NCBI GenBank assembly: GCA_910577445.1 | Contig: CAJTMZ010000109.1 | Location: 7,606-13,646 of the forward strand | Direction: 5' to 3' | Length of the DNA stretch: 6,041 nucleotides | From: an uncultured Lachnospiraceae bacterium | GTDB lineage: Bacteria; Bacillota; Clostridia; Lachnospirales; Lachnospiraceae | Shown: piece by piece, positions 1-4,709 of the stretch | Position numbering within the stretch: the stretch's first letter is position 1 | Layout of the letters: every line of letters begins with the position of its first letter | Translations under genes and position numbers: made by a program | Notes under the pieces: generated by a model | What the model was told of the DNA's origin: nothing | Seen by the model: only the letters and a program-made list of their open reading frames with translations | Databases searched by the model: none

Positions 1-108
1 TGCAAGCACCCCCGCCCGGCTCTTTGCTCGCACGCTCGGCTTTGCCTCGCTGTCGCGGCATTCGCCACATGGGGGTGCAAGCACCCCCGCCCGGCTCATT
101 ACTCGCGC
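1..108. repeat. GC-rich hairpin-containing direct repeat, about 75-base period, cut by the window edge
   Basis: Bases 1-33 recur at 76-108 with 30 of 33 identical; the first 22 match exactly. The period is 75 bases and only about 1.4 units are visible, because the window starts inside the first unit. The complete unit boundary at 71-88 is a near-perfect hairpin: GGGGGTGC, a 2-base AA centre, then GCACCCCC. The intervening part (23-70) is rich in GCTCG/CTCGC words and contains short self-complementary stretches, GGC-TTT-GCC around 38-46 and GGC-ATTC-GCC around 57-66. G+C over the first 100 bases is about 69%, far above the AT-rich intergenic DNA elsewhere in the window. No convincing reading frame is present. 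It lies just downstream of the minus-strand terminator at 108-137, whose stem uses the related words GGCACCCC/GGGGTGCC. This could be an interspersed palindromic intergenic repeat or the end of a structured RNA; the sequence alone does not decide. Confidence 0.75.
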
Positions 109-137
109 AAAAAGGCACCCCCAGGGGTGCCCTTTGC
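108..137 (-). terminator. Rho-independent terminator ending the minus-strand gene cluster
   Basis: Read on the minus strand, an 8-base stem GGCACCCC / GGGGTGCC (131-124 and 121-114) with a minimal TG centre is followed directly by TTTTT (113-109). The flanking AAA and TTT can extend the stem past one unpaired G. It begins about 10 bases after the stop codon of the 47-residue gene. On the plus strand no T-run follows the hairpin, so it should act only on minus-strand transcripts. It is the first clear terminator met after the kinase gene when moving leftward. Confidence 0.85.
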
Positions 138-146
138 CAAATCCAT

Positions 147-290
147 TTAGTATTCGTTGTTCTTTTTGTTGTTGTCTTTGCAGTTAGAAGAGTTAGAAGA
201 ACTGTTCTTCTGGCTGTTCTGGCTGTTCTGACTGGATTTGTTTTCCTGGTTCTGATTGTTCTGGTTGTTCTGATAATCATTCTTAGCCAT
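147..290 (-). CDS. Small Asn/Gln/Ser-rich protein, 47 residues, function unknown
   Basis: An ATG at 290 opens 47 codons ending in TAA at 147-149. AGGAGG lies at 301-306, 10 bases before the ATG, and a clear terminator follows about 10 bases after the stop, so a complete gene signature surrounds it. The protein starts MAKNDYQNNQNNQNQ and continues with QNS repeats, then SSSNSSNCKDNN, ending NEY. Nearly half the residues are Asn or Gln and about a fifth are Ser. There is one Cys (about residue 37), few hydrophobic residues, and no signal peptide or membrane segment. It is expected to be soluble and disordered. A sigma-K-type promoter match lies upstream at 352-379, which raises a role late in sporulation, perhaps a coat or spore-associated peptide. 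That is inference; no family is recognised with certainty. The codons are dominated by AAC/CAG/AAT, so low complexity and short length would make automatic gene callers miss it. Confidence 0.8.
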   Translation of the reverse strand: MAKNDYQNNQNNQNQENKSSQNSQNSQKNSSSNSSNCKDNNKKNNEY

Positions 291-351
291 AATTTTGTTT
301 CCTCCTGATTCATTAGGTTACAGGAGTAGTATTTTCTCTTTTTCGGATTTT

Positions 352-379
352 TATACTATGTATTTTAAAATTTATCCGT
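352..379 (-). promoter_or_regulatory. Candidate sigma-K-type promoter for the 47-residue gene
   Basis: On the minus strand an AC dinucleotide (379-378) is followed by exactly 17 bases and then CATAGTATA (360-352). This matches all fixed positions of the Bacillus sigma-K consensus, AC-N17-CATANNNTA. Predicted transcription would start near 345, giving a leader of about 55 bases before the ATG at 290. The element overlaps the last codons and stop of the upstream 128-residue gene. No good TTGACA-like -35 is placed for a sigma-A promoter here, although AT-richness makes a chance match possible. Confidence 0.5.
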
Positions 380-751
380 TCCCCGTCCATAATCCAGTCC
401 GTTCCTGTATTTCTCCGGCTCCTCCATCATATCGGCCATTGTCCGAAAAGCCTGCATGGCCATTTTTTCCTTGTTGCAGGTCCGGGAATTTTTCCCTGTA
501 TCCTTGATAAGATTGTAGCGGTTCATCTGCCAGACATACAAATCGCACAGGCAATAGCCACACACCTTCAGCTTATCCGAGAAGGTGTGATGCTCCACAT
601 AATAAACAAATTCCTCGTACAACTGTTTTCTGGACAAAATATCCGGCCAGAGCCTGTCAGCCCATTCCCGGGACAGCTCCGCGTAATCGCAGATTGCGTA
701 AAACGCCTGACACGCCTTTACCTTTGTCGCGTCATACAAAATTCCCTGCAT
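365..751 (-). CDS. Conserved-looking hypothetical protein, 128 residues, with a Cys cluster
   Basis: The frame starts at ATG 751, preceded by AAGGAAGTG about 7 bases upstream, and ends at TAA (365-367). It lies 39 bases after the cardiolipin synthase stop on the same strand with no T-tailed terminator between, so co-transcription is likely. The product is soluble and probably mostly helical, with no signal peptide or membrane segment. Six Cys are present: C14, C21, C64, C67, C69 and C92. C64-G-Y-C67-L-C69, with H54-H55 shortly before, could form a metal site, but this is only a possibility. The aromatic- and acid-rich middle (residues 30-75) contains EEFVYYVEHH. The C-terminus is charged and ends GRGTDKF. 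I do not recognise the family. The intact frame, proper ribosome binding site and operon position argue that it is real. A regulatory or cardiolipin-linked role is not supported by anything beyond position. Confidence 0.8.
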   Translation of the reverse strand: MQGILYDATKVKACQAFYAICDYAELSREWADRLWPDILSRKQLYEEFVYYVEHHTFSDKLKVCGYCLCDLYVWQMNRYNLIKDTGKNSRTCNKEKMAMQAFRTMADMMEEPEKYRNGLDYGRGTDKF

Positions 752-790
752 GAAATCACTTCCTTACCGTTTTCTCCTTTCACCGCCCCA

Positions 791-2335
791 TTACAAAAGC
801 GGTGCCACAAGCCTTGAGATTCTCCCCGTCACCTTCTGGTACAGGGGAATTTTCCTGTAATAATCTATGTCAACCGCCTGGCACTTCCCGAGCGTGTCCT
901 GGAAATCCTTTTCCACCTTTGCCGCCATGCTGCCCTCATAAAAATAAGCGCCGCATTCAAAATGATGGTAAAAACTCCGGTAATCCAGATTCACCGTTCC
1001 CACCGCGGCGGACACATCGTCCGCGACAAACGCCTTGGCATGCACAAAACCCGGCGTATACTCATAAACCCTGATGCCGGCCTCCAAAAGCTCCGGATAA
1101 AAGGTTCTCGCAATATAATATACCACTTTTTTATCGGGAATATGGGGCAGAATCATAGCCACCTCCACGCCCCGCCTTGCGGCGTAGCGCATGGTATCCA
1201 GAAATTCCCTGTCTACAATAAAATAGGGGGTCATTATATGCACATATTTTGAAGCGCTCTGTATCATGGAGGCGTAAACCGTCTTTGCTACCTCCGAGCT
1301 TCTGGTGGGCGTTTCCCCGTAGGGAATCACAAAGCCGTCGTGGACTCTGGTGTCGTATACAATGTTTTTCAGGTACTTTTCGTACTTTTCCTCTCCGGCC
1401 TCCGATACGTTCCACATCTGCAGATACATCACCGTAAAGCTGCGAACGGCGTCGCCCGTAATTTTTACCGCCACGTCTTTCCAGTGTCCGAAGCGCGAAC
1501 GCAGATTGATGTATTCGTCCGCCAGATTCACGCCGCCCGTAAAGGCCACCTTTCCGTCAATCACCACGATTTTTCTGTGGTCCCGGTTATTCTGGGAAGT
1601 GGATAAAAAGGGAACGATAGGCGCGAACATCTTGGCTTTGATTCCGTACTCCTCAAGCTCTCTCGGGTACCGGAGCGGGAGCAGTACAATCGAACACATA
1701 CCGTCGTACATCACCCGGACCTCCACGCCCTCTTTTACCTTTTCCTTCAGAATTTCAAGCACAGTGTCCCACATAACGCCCCGCTCTATGATAAAATACT
1801 CAAGAAAAATAAATTTCTCCGCTTTTTTCAATTCCGCAAGCAGGTCCTCAAATTTATCCTCCCCCACGGGATAGTACTCGGCCGTGGAACTGTTGTATAT
1901 CGGAAAACCGGCGGTATGCTTCATATAATGGGCAAATCCCTGAAACTGCGGGGGACTCTTCTCAATGGCATTTTCCGTTTCGTCATCCGTATAGAGCATC
2001 CCTTCCGTTTCGCCCATGCGCCTGCCCAGCTTCACTTTCAGGCCGAAACCGCTGAAATTCCCCACGATAAACACATAAATCAGCGCGCCCAATACCGGAA
2101 ACAGGCAGATGGGAATAATCCAGCTCATCTTAAATTCCGTGGGCTCGTCCCTGTTAATGATAAAAATCACCAGAAACGCTCCCAGAATACTCATACTTTC
2201 CCATATCAGAGGATAGTAATTCCGAAGCCATACAAAACTGCCAAGCAAAGCCAATGCCTGCAGCACTATCATCAAAATGATAGCCAGCGCGCGGCCAAAT
2301 ATCATCTTAAATATGGCGTTAATCAATCGACTCAT
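791..2335 (-). CDS. cls: Cardiolipin synthase, phospholipase D superfamily
   Basis: This membrane enzyme condenses two phosphatidylglycerol molecules into cardiolipin and glycerol. From the chosen start it has 514 residues, normal for bacterial ClsA-type enzymes. Three hydrophobic stretches lie near residues 12-37, 48-61 and 70-92 (membrane anchor region). Two phospholipase D modules follow, each with an HKD motif: HRKIVVID (H253, K255, D260) followed by FTGG, and HAKAFVAD (H432, K434, D439) followed by GTVNLDYRSF. All catalytic residues are present. An ATG at 2362 would add nine residues (MYLPEERKK), but the ATG at 2335 is preferred because AAAGGA sits about 6 bases before it and MSRLINAIFKM is a typical Cls start. 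The upstream kinase gene ends 105 bases away. That gap lacks an obvious AT-rich -10, so expression probably comes by read-through from the kinase promoter. Confidence in function is high; the exact start is slightly less certain. Confidence 0.96.
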   Translation of the reverse strand: MSRLINAIFKMIFGRALAIILMIVLQALALLGSFVWLRNYYPLIWESMSILGAFLVIFIINRDEPTEFKMSWIIPICLFPVLGALIYVFIVGNFSGFGLKVKLGRRMGETEGMLYTDDETENAIEKSPPQFQGFAHYMKHTAGFPIYNSSTAEYYPVGEDKFEDLLAELKKAEKFIFLEYFIIERGVMWDTVLEILKEKVKEGVEVRVMYDGMCSIVLLPLRYPRELEEYGIKAKMFAPIVPFLSTSQNNRDHRKIVVIDGKVAFTGGVNLADEYINLRSRFGHWKDVAVKITGDAVRSFTVMYLQMWNVSEAGEEKYEKYLKNIVYDTRVHDGFVIPYGETPTRSSEVAKTVYASMIQSASKYVHIMTPYFIVDREFLDTMRYAARRGVEVAMILPHIPDKKVVYYIARTFYPELLEAGIRVYEYTPGFVHAKAFVADDVSAAVGTVNLDYRSFYHHFECGAYFYEGSMAAKVEKDFQDTLGKCQAVDIDYYRKIPLYQKVTGRISRLVAPLL

Positions 2336-2368
2336 TTTTTTCCTTTCTTCCGGTAAATACATCGGGCG

Positions 2369-2446
2369 CCTTAAAGCCGCTTCCTGCCCCTTAATACCGT
2401 CGGCTCCCGGCCGCTTTCACACCCTTAATACCGCCCGCTTTCACAC
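2369..2446 (-). repeat. Imperfect tandem duplication across the kinase stop codon
   Basis: Two 12-base words each occur twice: CCCTTAATACCG at 2388-2399 and 2422-2433, and CCGCTTTCACAC at 2411-2422 and 2435-2446. Together they define adjacent units of 34 and 24 bases (2388-2421 and 2422-2445), differing by about 10 inserted bases. The right-hand copy includes the kinase stop codon and last Val codon (GTG-TGA on the minus strand), so those bases are duplicated downstream. A weaker third resemblance, CCTTAAAGCCGCTTCC, starts at 2369. No terminator hairpin with a T-run is present in this gap. Confidence 0.75.
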
Positions 2447-3274
2447 TCTGAGCAGATGGAGTATCTCCTCAAAACACACTCCGTTTTTATCTTCAATCCC
2501 CATTTCAATAGATTTTTCCATACATTTTTTTATAAATACGGAAGCCTTTTTTACCGACTCCGCAAAGGGAACCCCGTTTACCGCATCGGCCGCGATGATT
2601 GCCGAAAACAAATCCCCTGTGCCGCAGCACTCTCTTCCCACTTTGCGGCTGCGCAATGTCAGCGGCTCCGCGCCTTTCTGGAAAACATAATTTGCAAGGA
2701 ACTGACCCTTATTAATTCCGGTTATCACGATTTTTTCAGGCCCCATTTCCGATAGCCTGCAGCAAAGCTCCAGAAGTTCCGGCCCCATCCAGCCCTCTTC
2801 TTTATAGGGCGTATCCGTCAGCTTACAGGCTTCCGTCAGGTTCGGCGTCAGGATATCCGCAAGGGACGCAAGTTTTCGCATCTCCATGCACATTTCCTCC
2901 GTGTAGGTCGCCGCTATCTTTCCATGGTCCCCCATCACCGGGTCAACCACAACAATGGTATCCTTCCCCCGAAAGTTTCTGATAAAGTCCGCCACAATGC
3001 CAATCTGCTCACCGGACCCTAAAAAGCCGGACATGATACCGTCAAATTCCAGACCCAGCTTTTTCCACATGGAAAGATACTCTGAAAGCCTGTCCGTGTA
3101 ATCGTCAAAAAAATATTCCGGATAGCCCACATGATTGGAGAGAATCGACGTCGGCACCGGACAGCACTGGATTTTCATATGAGAAATCACCGGCATGGAT
3201 ACCGTAAGCGCACATCGCCCAAAGCCGGTTAAATCATTGATTGCCGCGATTTTTTTCTGCTTATTTTGTGACAT
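2441..3274 (-). CDS. Pyridoxal/pyridoxamine kinase, ribokinase superfamily
   Basis: The enzyme phosphorylates B6 vitamers with ATP in the cytoplasm, a salvage step toward pyridoxal phosphate. The 277-residue length fits the family. Visible marks are NDLTGFGR (13-20) near the substrate pocket; CCPVPTSILSNH (37-48), the family's conserved stretch ending in SNH; DPVMGDHGK (111-119), the nucleotide/Mg loop; TPNLTEA (143-149); and CGTGDLFSA (217-225), with the anion-hole GTG and catalytic base D221. The DPVMGD and GTGDLFSA signatures favour a B6 kinase over a sugar kinase. A hydroxymethylpyrimidine kinase is the main alternative but less likely. The symbol is left blank because the protein is not clearly PdxK or PdxY. 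ATG 3274 is preceded by GAGGA about 9 bases upstream. The gene is the probable first member of the minus-strand unit and diverges from the flavodiiron gene. Cys is unusually frequent, with several CC pairs. Confidence 0.9.
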   Translation of the reverse strand: MSQNKQKKIAAINDLTGFGRCALTVSMPVISHMKIQCCPVPTSILSNHVGYPEYFFDDYTDRLSEYLSMWKKLGLEFDGIMSGFLGSGEQIGIVADFIRNFRGKDTIVVVDPVMGDHGKIAATYTEEMCMEMRKLASLADILTPNLTEACKLTDTPYKEEGWMGPELLELCCRLSEMGPEKIVITGINKGQFLANYVFQKGAEPLTLRSRKVGRECCGTGDLFSAIIAADAVNGVPFAESVKKASVFIKKCMEKSIEMGIEDKNGVCFEEILHLLRV

Positions 3275-3300
3275 TTTATATATCCTCGTTTCTGTAGGCT

Positions 3301-3306
3301 ATTATA
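3301..3306 (-). promoter_or_regulatory. Candidate -10 element for the kinase gene
   Basis: On the minus strand TATAAT occurs at 3306-3301, within TAGTATAATAG, predicting a start near 3294 and a leader of about 20 bases. No good -35 hexamer lies 16-18 bases upstream (ATGGTT at 17). The promoter may therefore be weak or depend on an activator. The near-palindrome centred at 3356 lies about 62 bases upstream of the predicted start. Confidence 0.45.
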
Positions 3307-3312
3307 CTATAT

Positions 3313-3392
3313 TTAACATAAAAAACCATATACCTTCCGCATAAAATTTATTAATATTTAACAAATTCCATTTCTATGCGGTGACATGTTAA
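3313..3392. promoter_or_regulatory. Candidate shared operator region: near-palindrome and nested inverted repeats
   Basis: The core is a 23-base near-palindrome at 3345-3367, AATTTATTAA-TAT-TTAACAAATT, in which 9 of 11 base pairs match. It is flanked by CCGCATA (3337-3343) and its complement TATGCGG (3375-3381), and outside those by TTAACAT (3313-3319) and ATGTTAA (3386-3392). TTTAACA occurs at 3312-3318 and 3357-3363, and inverted at 3387-3393. The half-site resembles the clostridial Rex word TTGTTAA, but the 3-base spacing differs from the usual 4, so Rex is not claimed. AT-richness raises the chance-match rate. Confidence 0.4.
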
Positions 3393-3409
3393 AATTTTTT
3401 GTGTATAAT
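3381..3409 (+). promoter_or_regulatory. fprA: Sigma-A promoter for the flavodiiron gene
   Basis: GTGACA (3381-3386, five of six to TTGACA) is separated by 17 bases from a perfect TATAAT (3404-3409). The predicted start is near 3416, giving a leader of about 45 bases. The left edge of the -35 coincides with the end of the TATGCGG arm, and ATGTTAA (3386-3392) starts in the -35 and runs into the spacer. A protein bound there would compete with RNA polymerase. Confidence 0.75.
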
Positions 3410-3460
3410 GATGCTTGTCTTTTCACATTATCTTTTTATGACAAACAGGAGGTACTTTAA

Positions 3461-4612
3461 ATGATAACCAACGATGTTGTTTATGTAGGCGTGGACGATA
3501 AGGATATTGACCTCTTTGAAGGACAGTTCTCGGTTCCCGACGGTATCGCTTATAACTCTTATGTGATTCTGGATGATAAAATCGCCGTAATGGACACGGT
3601 TGACAGAAGAAAAAAAGACGCGTATATGGAAAATCTGGAAAAGGCCCTGGCCGGGAAAAGTCCCGACTATCTGATTGTTTCCCATGTGGAACCCGACCAT
3701 GCCTCAAGCGTAAAAACTTTTCTTGAAAAATACCCTTCCGCCAGACTGGTTGGGAATACCAAAACTTTCCAGATGCTTTCCCTCTATTTCGATTTGGATT
3801 TCAGCACCGCTCTTACCGTAAAAGACGGCGACACCCTTTCTTTAGGGAAGCATGAGCTTTCTTTCGTGATGGCTCCCATGGTGCACTGGCCGGAGGTTAT
3901 GCTCACCTATGACAGCTTTGACAAAATCCTGTTCAGTGCGGATGCTTTCGGAAAATTCGGCGCGCTGGACGCAAAAGATAACTGGGACGACGAGGCCAGA
4001 AGATACTACTTTAATATCGTAGGAAAATTCGGCATGCCCGTCCAGACCATACTCAAAAAAGCCGCCACACTGGATATTCAGGTAATCTGCCCGCTGCACG
4101 GCCCCGTACTAAAAGAAAATTTAGGATATTATCTCGATAAATACAATATCTGGAGCAGCTATGCCCCCGAAAAAGAAGGCGTTTTCATCGCCTACGCCTC
4201 CCTTCACGGCAATACCGCCGAGGCTGCCAAAAAACTGGCGCAAATCTTAAAGGATAAAGGCTGTCCCGAGGTTGCCATTTTGGACCTTGCAAGGGACGAC
4301 ATGGCCAAAGCCCTTGAAAACGCTTTTTGCTACGGAAAAATCGTCCTGGCCGCTTCCTCCTACAACGGCGGCTTAATGCCCTATATGGAATTTTTCCTCC
4401 ATTACCTGAAAGGAAAAAATTACCAGAAACGTCAGGCCGCTCTCATTGAAAACGGCTCCTGGGCGCCTTCCGCCAAAAAGGTTATGACGGATATGCTCTC
4501 TCAGATGAACGCTGTGGAAATTTTAGAGCCCTCCCTTACCATCCGGGGCGCCGTAAAAGAGGAAACCGTAAAAGAACTGGAAGCGTTGGCTGACGAGCTG
4601 CTGAAAGCCTGA
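3461..4612 (+). CDS. fprA: Class A flavodiiron protein (FprA family A-type flavoprotein)
   Basis: This cytoplasmic enzyme reduces O2 to water and/or NO to N2O, protecting anaerobes. It has 383 residues, slightly below the usual 390-400. An N-terminal metallo-beta-lactamase-like domain (about 1-230) carries the diiron ligands: H75-V-E77-P-D79-H80, H142, D161 and H213 (in CPLHGP). All are present, so the centre should be active. A C-terminal flavodoxin domain (about 240-383) has the FMN phosphate loop AYASLHGNTAEAA (244-256) and SSYNGGLMPY (299-308). No rubredoxin or flavin-reductase domain is fused, so electrons must come from a separate partner, usually rubredoxin, not encoded here. AGGAGGT at 3447-3453 lies 7 bases before the ATG. 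The gene appears monocistronic, with its own sigma-A promoter and a terminator just downstream. Preference for O2 or NO cannot be read from the sequence. Confidence 0.96.
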   Translation: MITNDVVYVGVDDKDIDLFEGQFSVPDGIAYNSYVILDDKIAVMDTVDRRKKDAYMENLEKALAGKSPDYLIVSHVEPDHASSVKTFLEKYPSARLVGNTKTFQMLSLYFDLDFSTALTVKDGDTLSLGKHELSFVMAPMVHWPEVMLTYDSFDKILFSADAFGKFGALDAKDNWDDEARRYYFNIVGKFGMPVQTILKKAATLDIQVICPLHGPVLKENLGYYLDKYNIWSSYAPEKEGVFIAYASLHGNTAEAAKKLAQILKDKGCPEVAILDLARDDMAKALENAFCYGKIVLAASSYNGGLMPYMEFFLHYLKGKNYQKRQAALIENGSWAPSAKKVMTDMLSQMNAVEILEPSLTIRGAVKEETVKELEALADELLKA

Positions 4613-4636
4613 AACCAATTAACTGACCAAACAAAA

Positions 4637-4709
4637 AAGAAGCATTGTGCGTCCCGGAAAGCCTCCATGGAAGCGTTTCCCCGAAAGACATACAATGCTT
4701 CTTATTTTT
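4637..4709. terminator. Bidirectional terminator between convergent genes, long structured loop
   Basis: A perfect 12-base inverted repeat, AAGAAGCATTGT (4637-4648) and ACAATGCTTCTT (4692-4703), is followed by ATTTTT (4704-4709) on the plus strand. On the minus strand the left arm is followed by TTTTGTTTGG. It can therefore terminate both the flavodiiron gene and the opposing gene, whose stop codon begins at 4710. The 43-base loop is unusually long and holds a second self-complementary element: GGAAA (4656-4660) with TTTCC (4676-4680), around the palindrome TCCATGGA (4664-4671). Confidence 0.85.

Noticed and set aside
1..108. CRISPR array
   Set aside because: Repeat unit is about 75 bases with no constant spacer length, only about 1.4 units are visible, and no cas gene lies in the window.
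24..308. Plus-strand frame of 94 codons with a Val/Leu-rich end that looks membrane-like
   Set aside because: The hydrophobic stretch is simply the complement of the Asn/Gln codons of the minus-strand 47-residue gene, which has its own ribosome binding site and terminator. The frame also runs through the GC-rich repeat.
781..804. Hairpin CACCGC / GCGGTG spanning the cardiolipin synthase stop codon
   Set aside because: Only six pairs with a 12-base loop and no following T-run, so it is not a credible terminator.
1350..1874. Plus-strand frame of 174 codons, and other frames opposite cardiolipin synthase
   Set aside because: They lie antisense to both HKD modules of a clear cardiolipin synthase; translations are Ser/Arg-rich with no motif or ribosome binding site.
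3345..3367. Rex (redox sensor) operator upstream of the flavodiiron gene
   Set aside because: The half-site TTAACAA fits, but the opposite arm has a mismatch and the spacer is 3 rather than 4 bases. It is kept only as an unnamed candidate operator.
3275..3460. Riboswitch in the divergent intergenic region
   Set aside because: Predicted leaders are only about 20 and 45 bases, too short for FMN, TPP or other large riboswitches, and no conserved aptamer core is seen.
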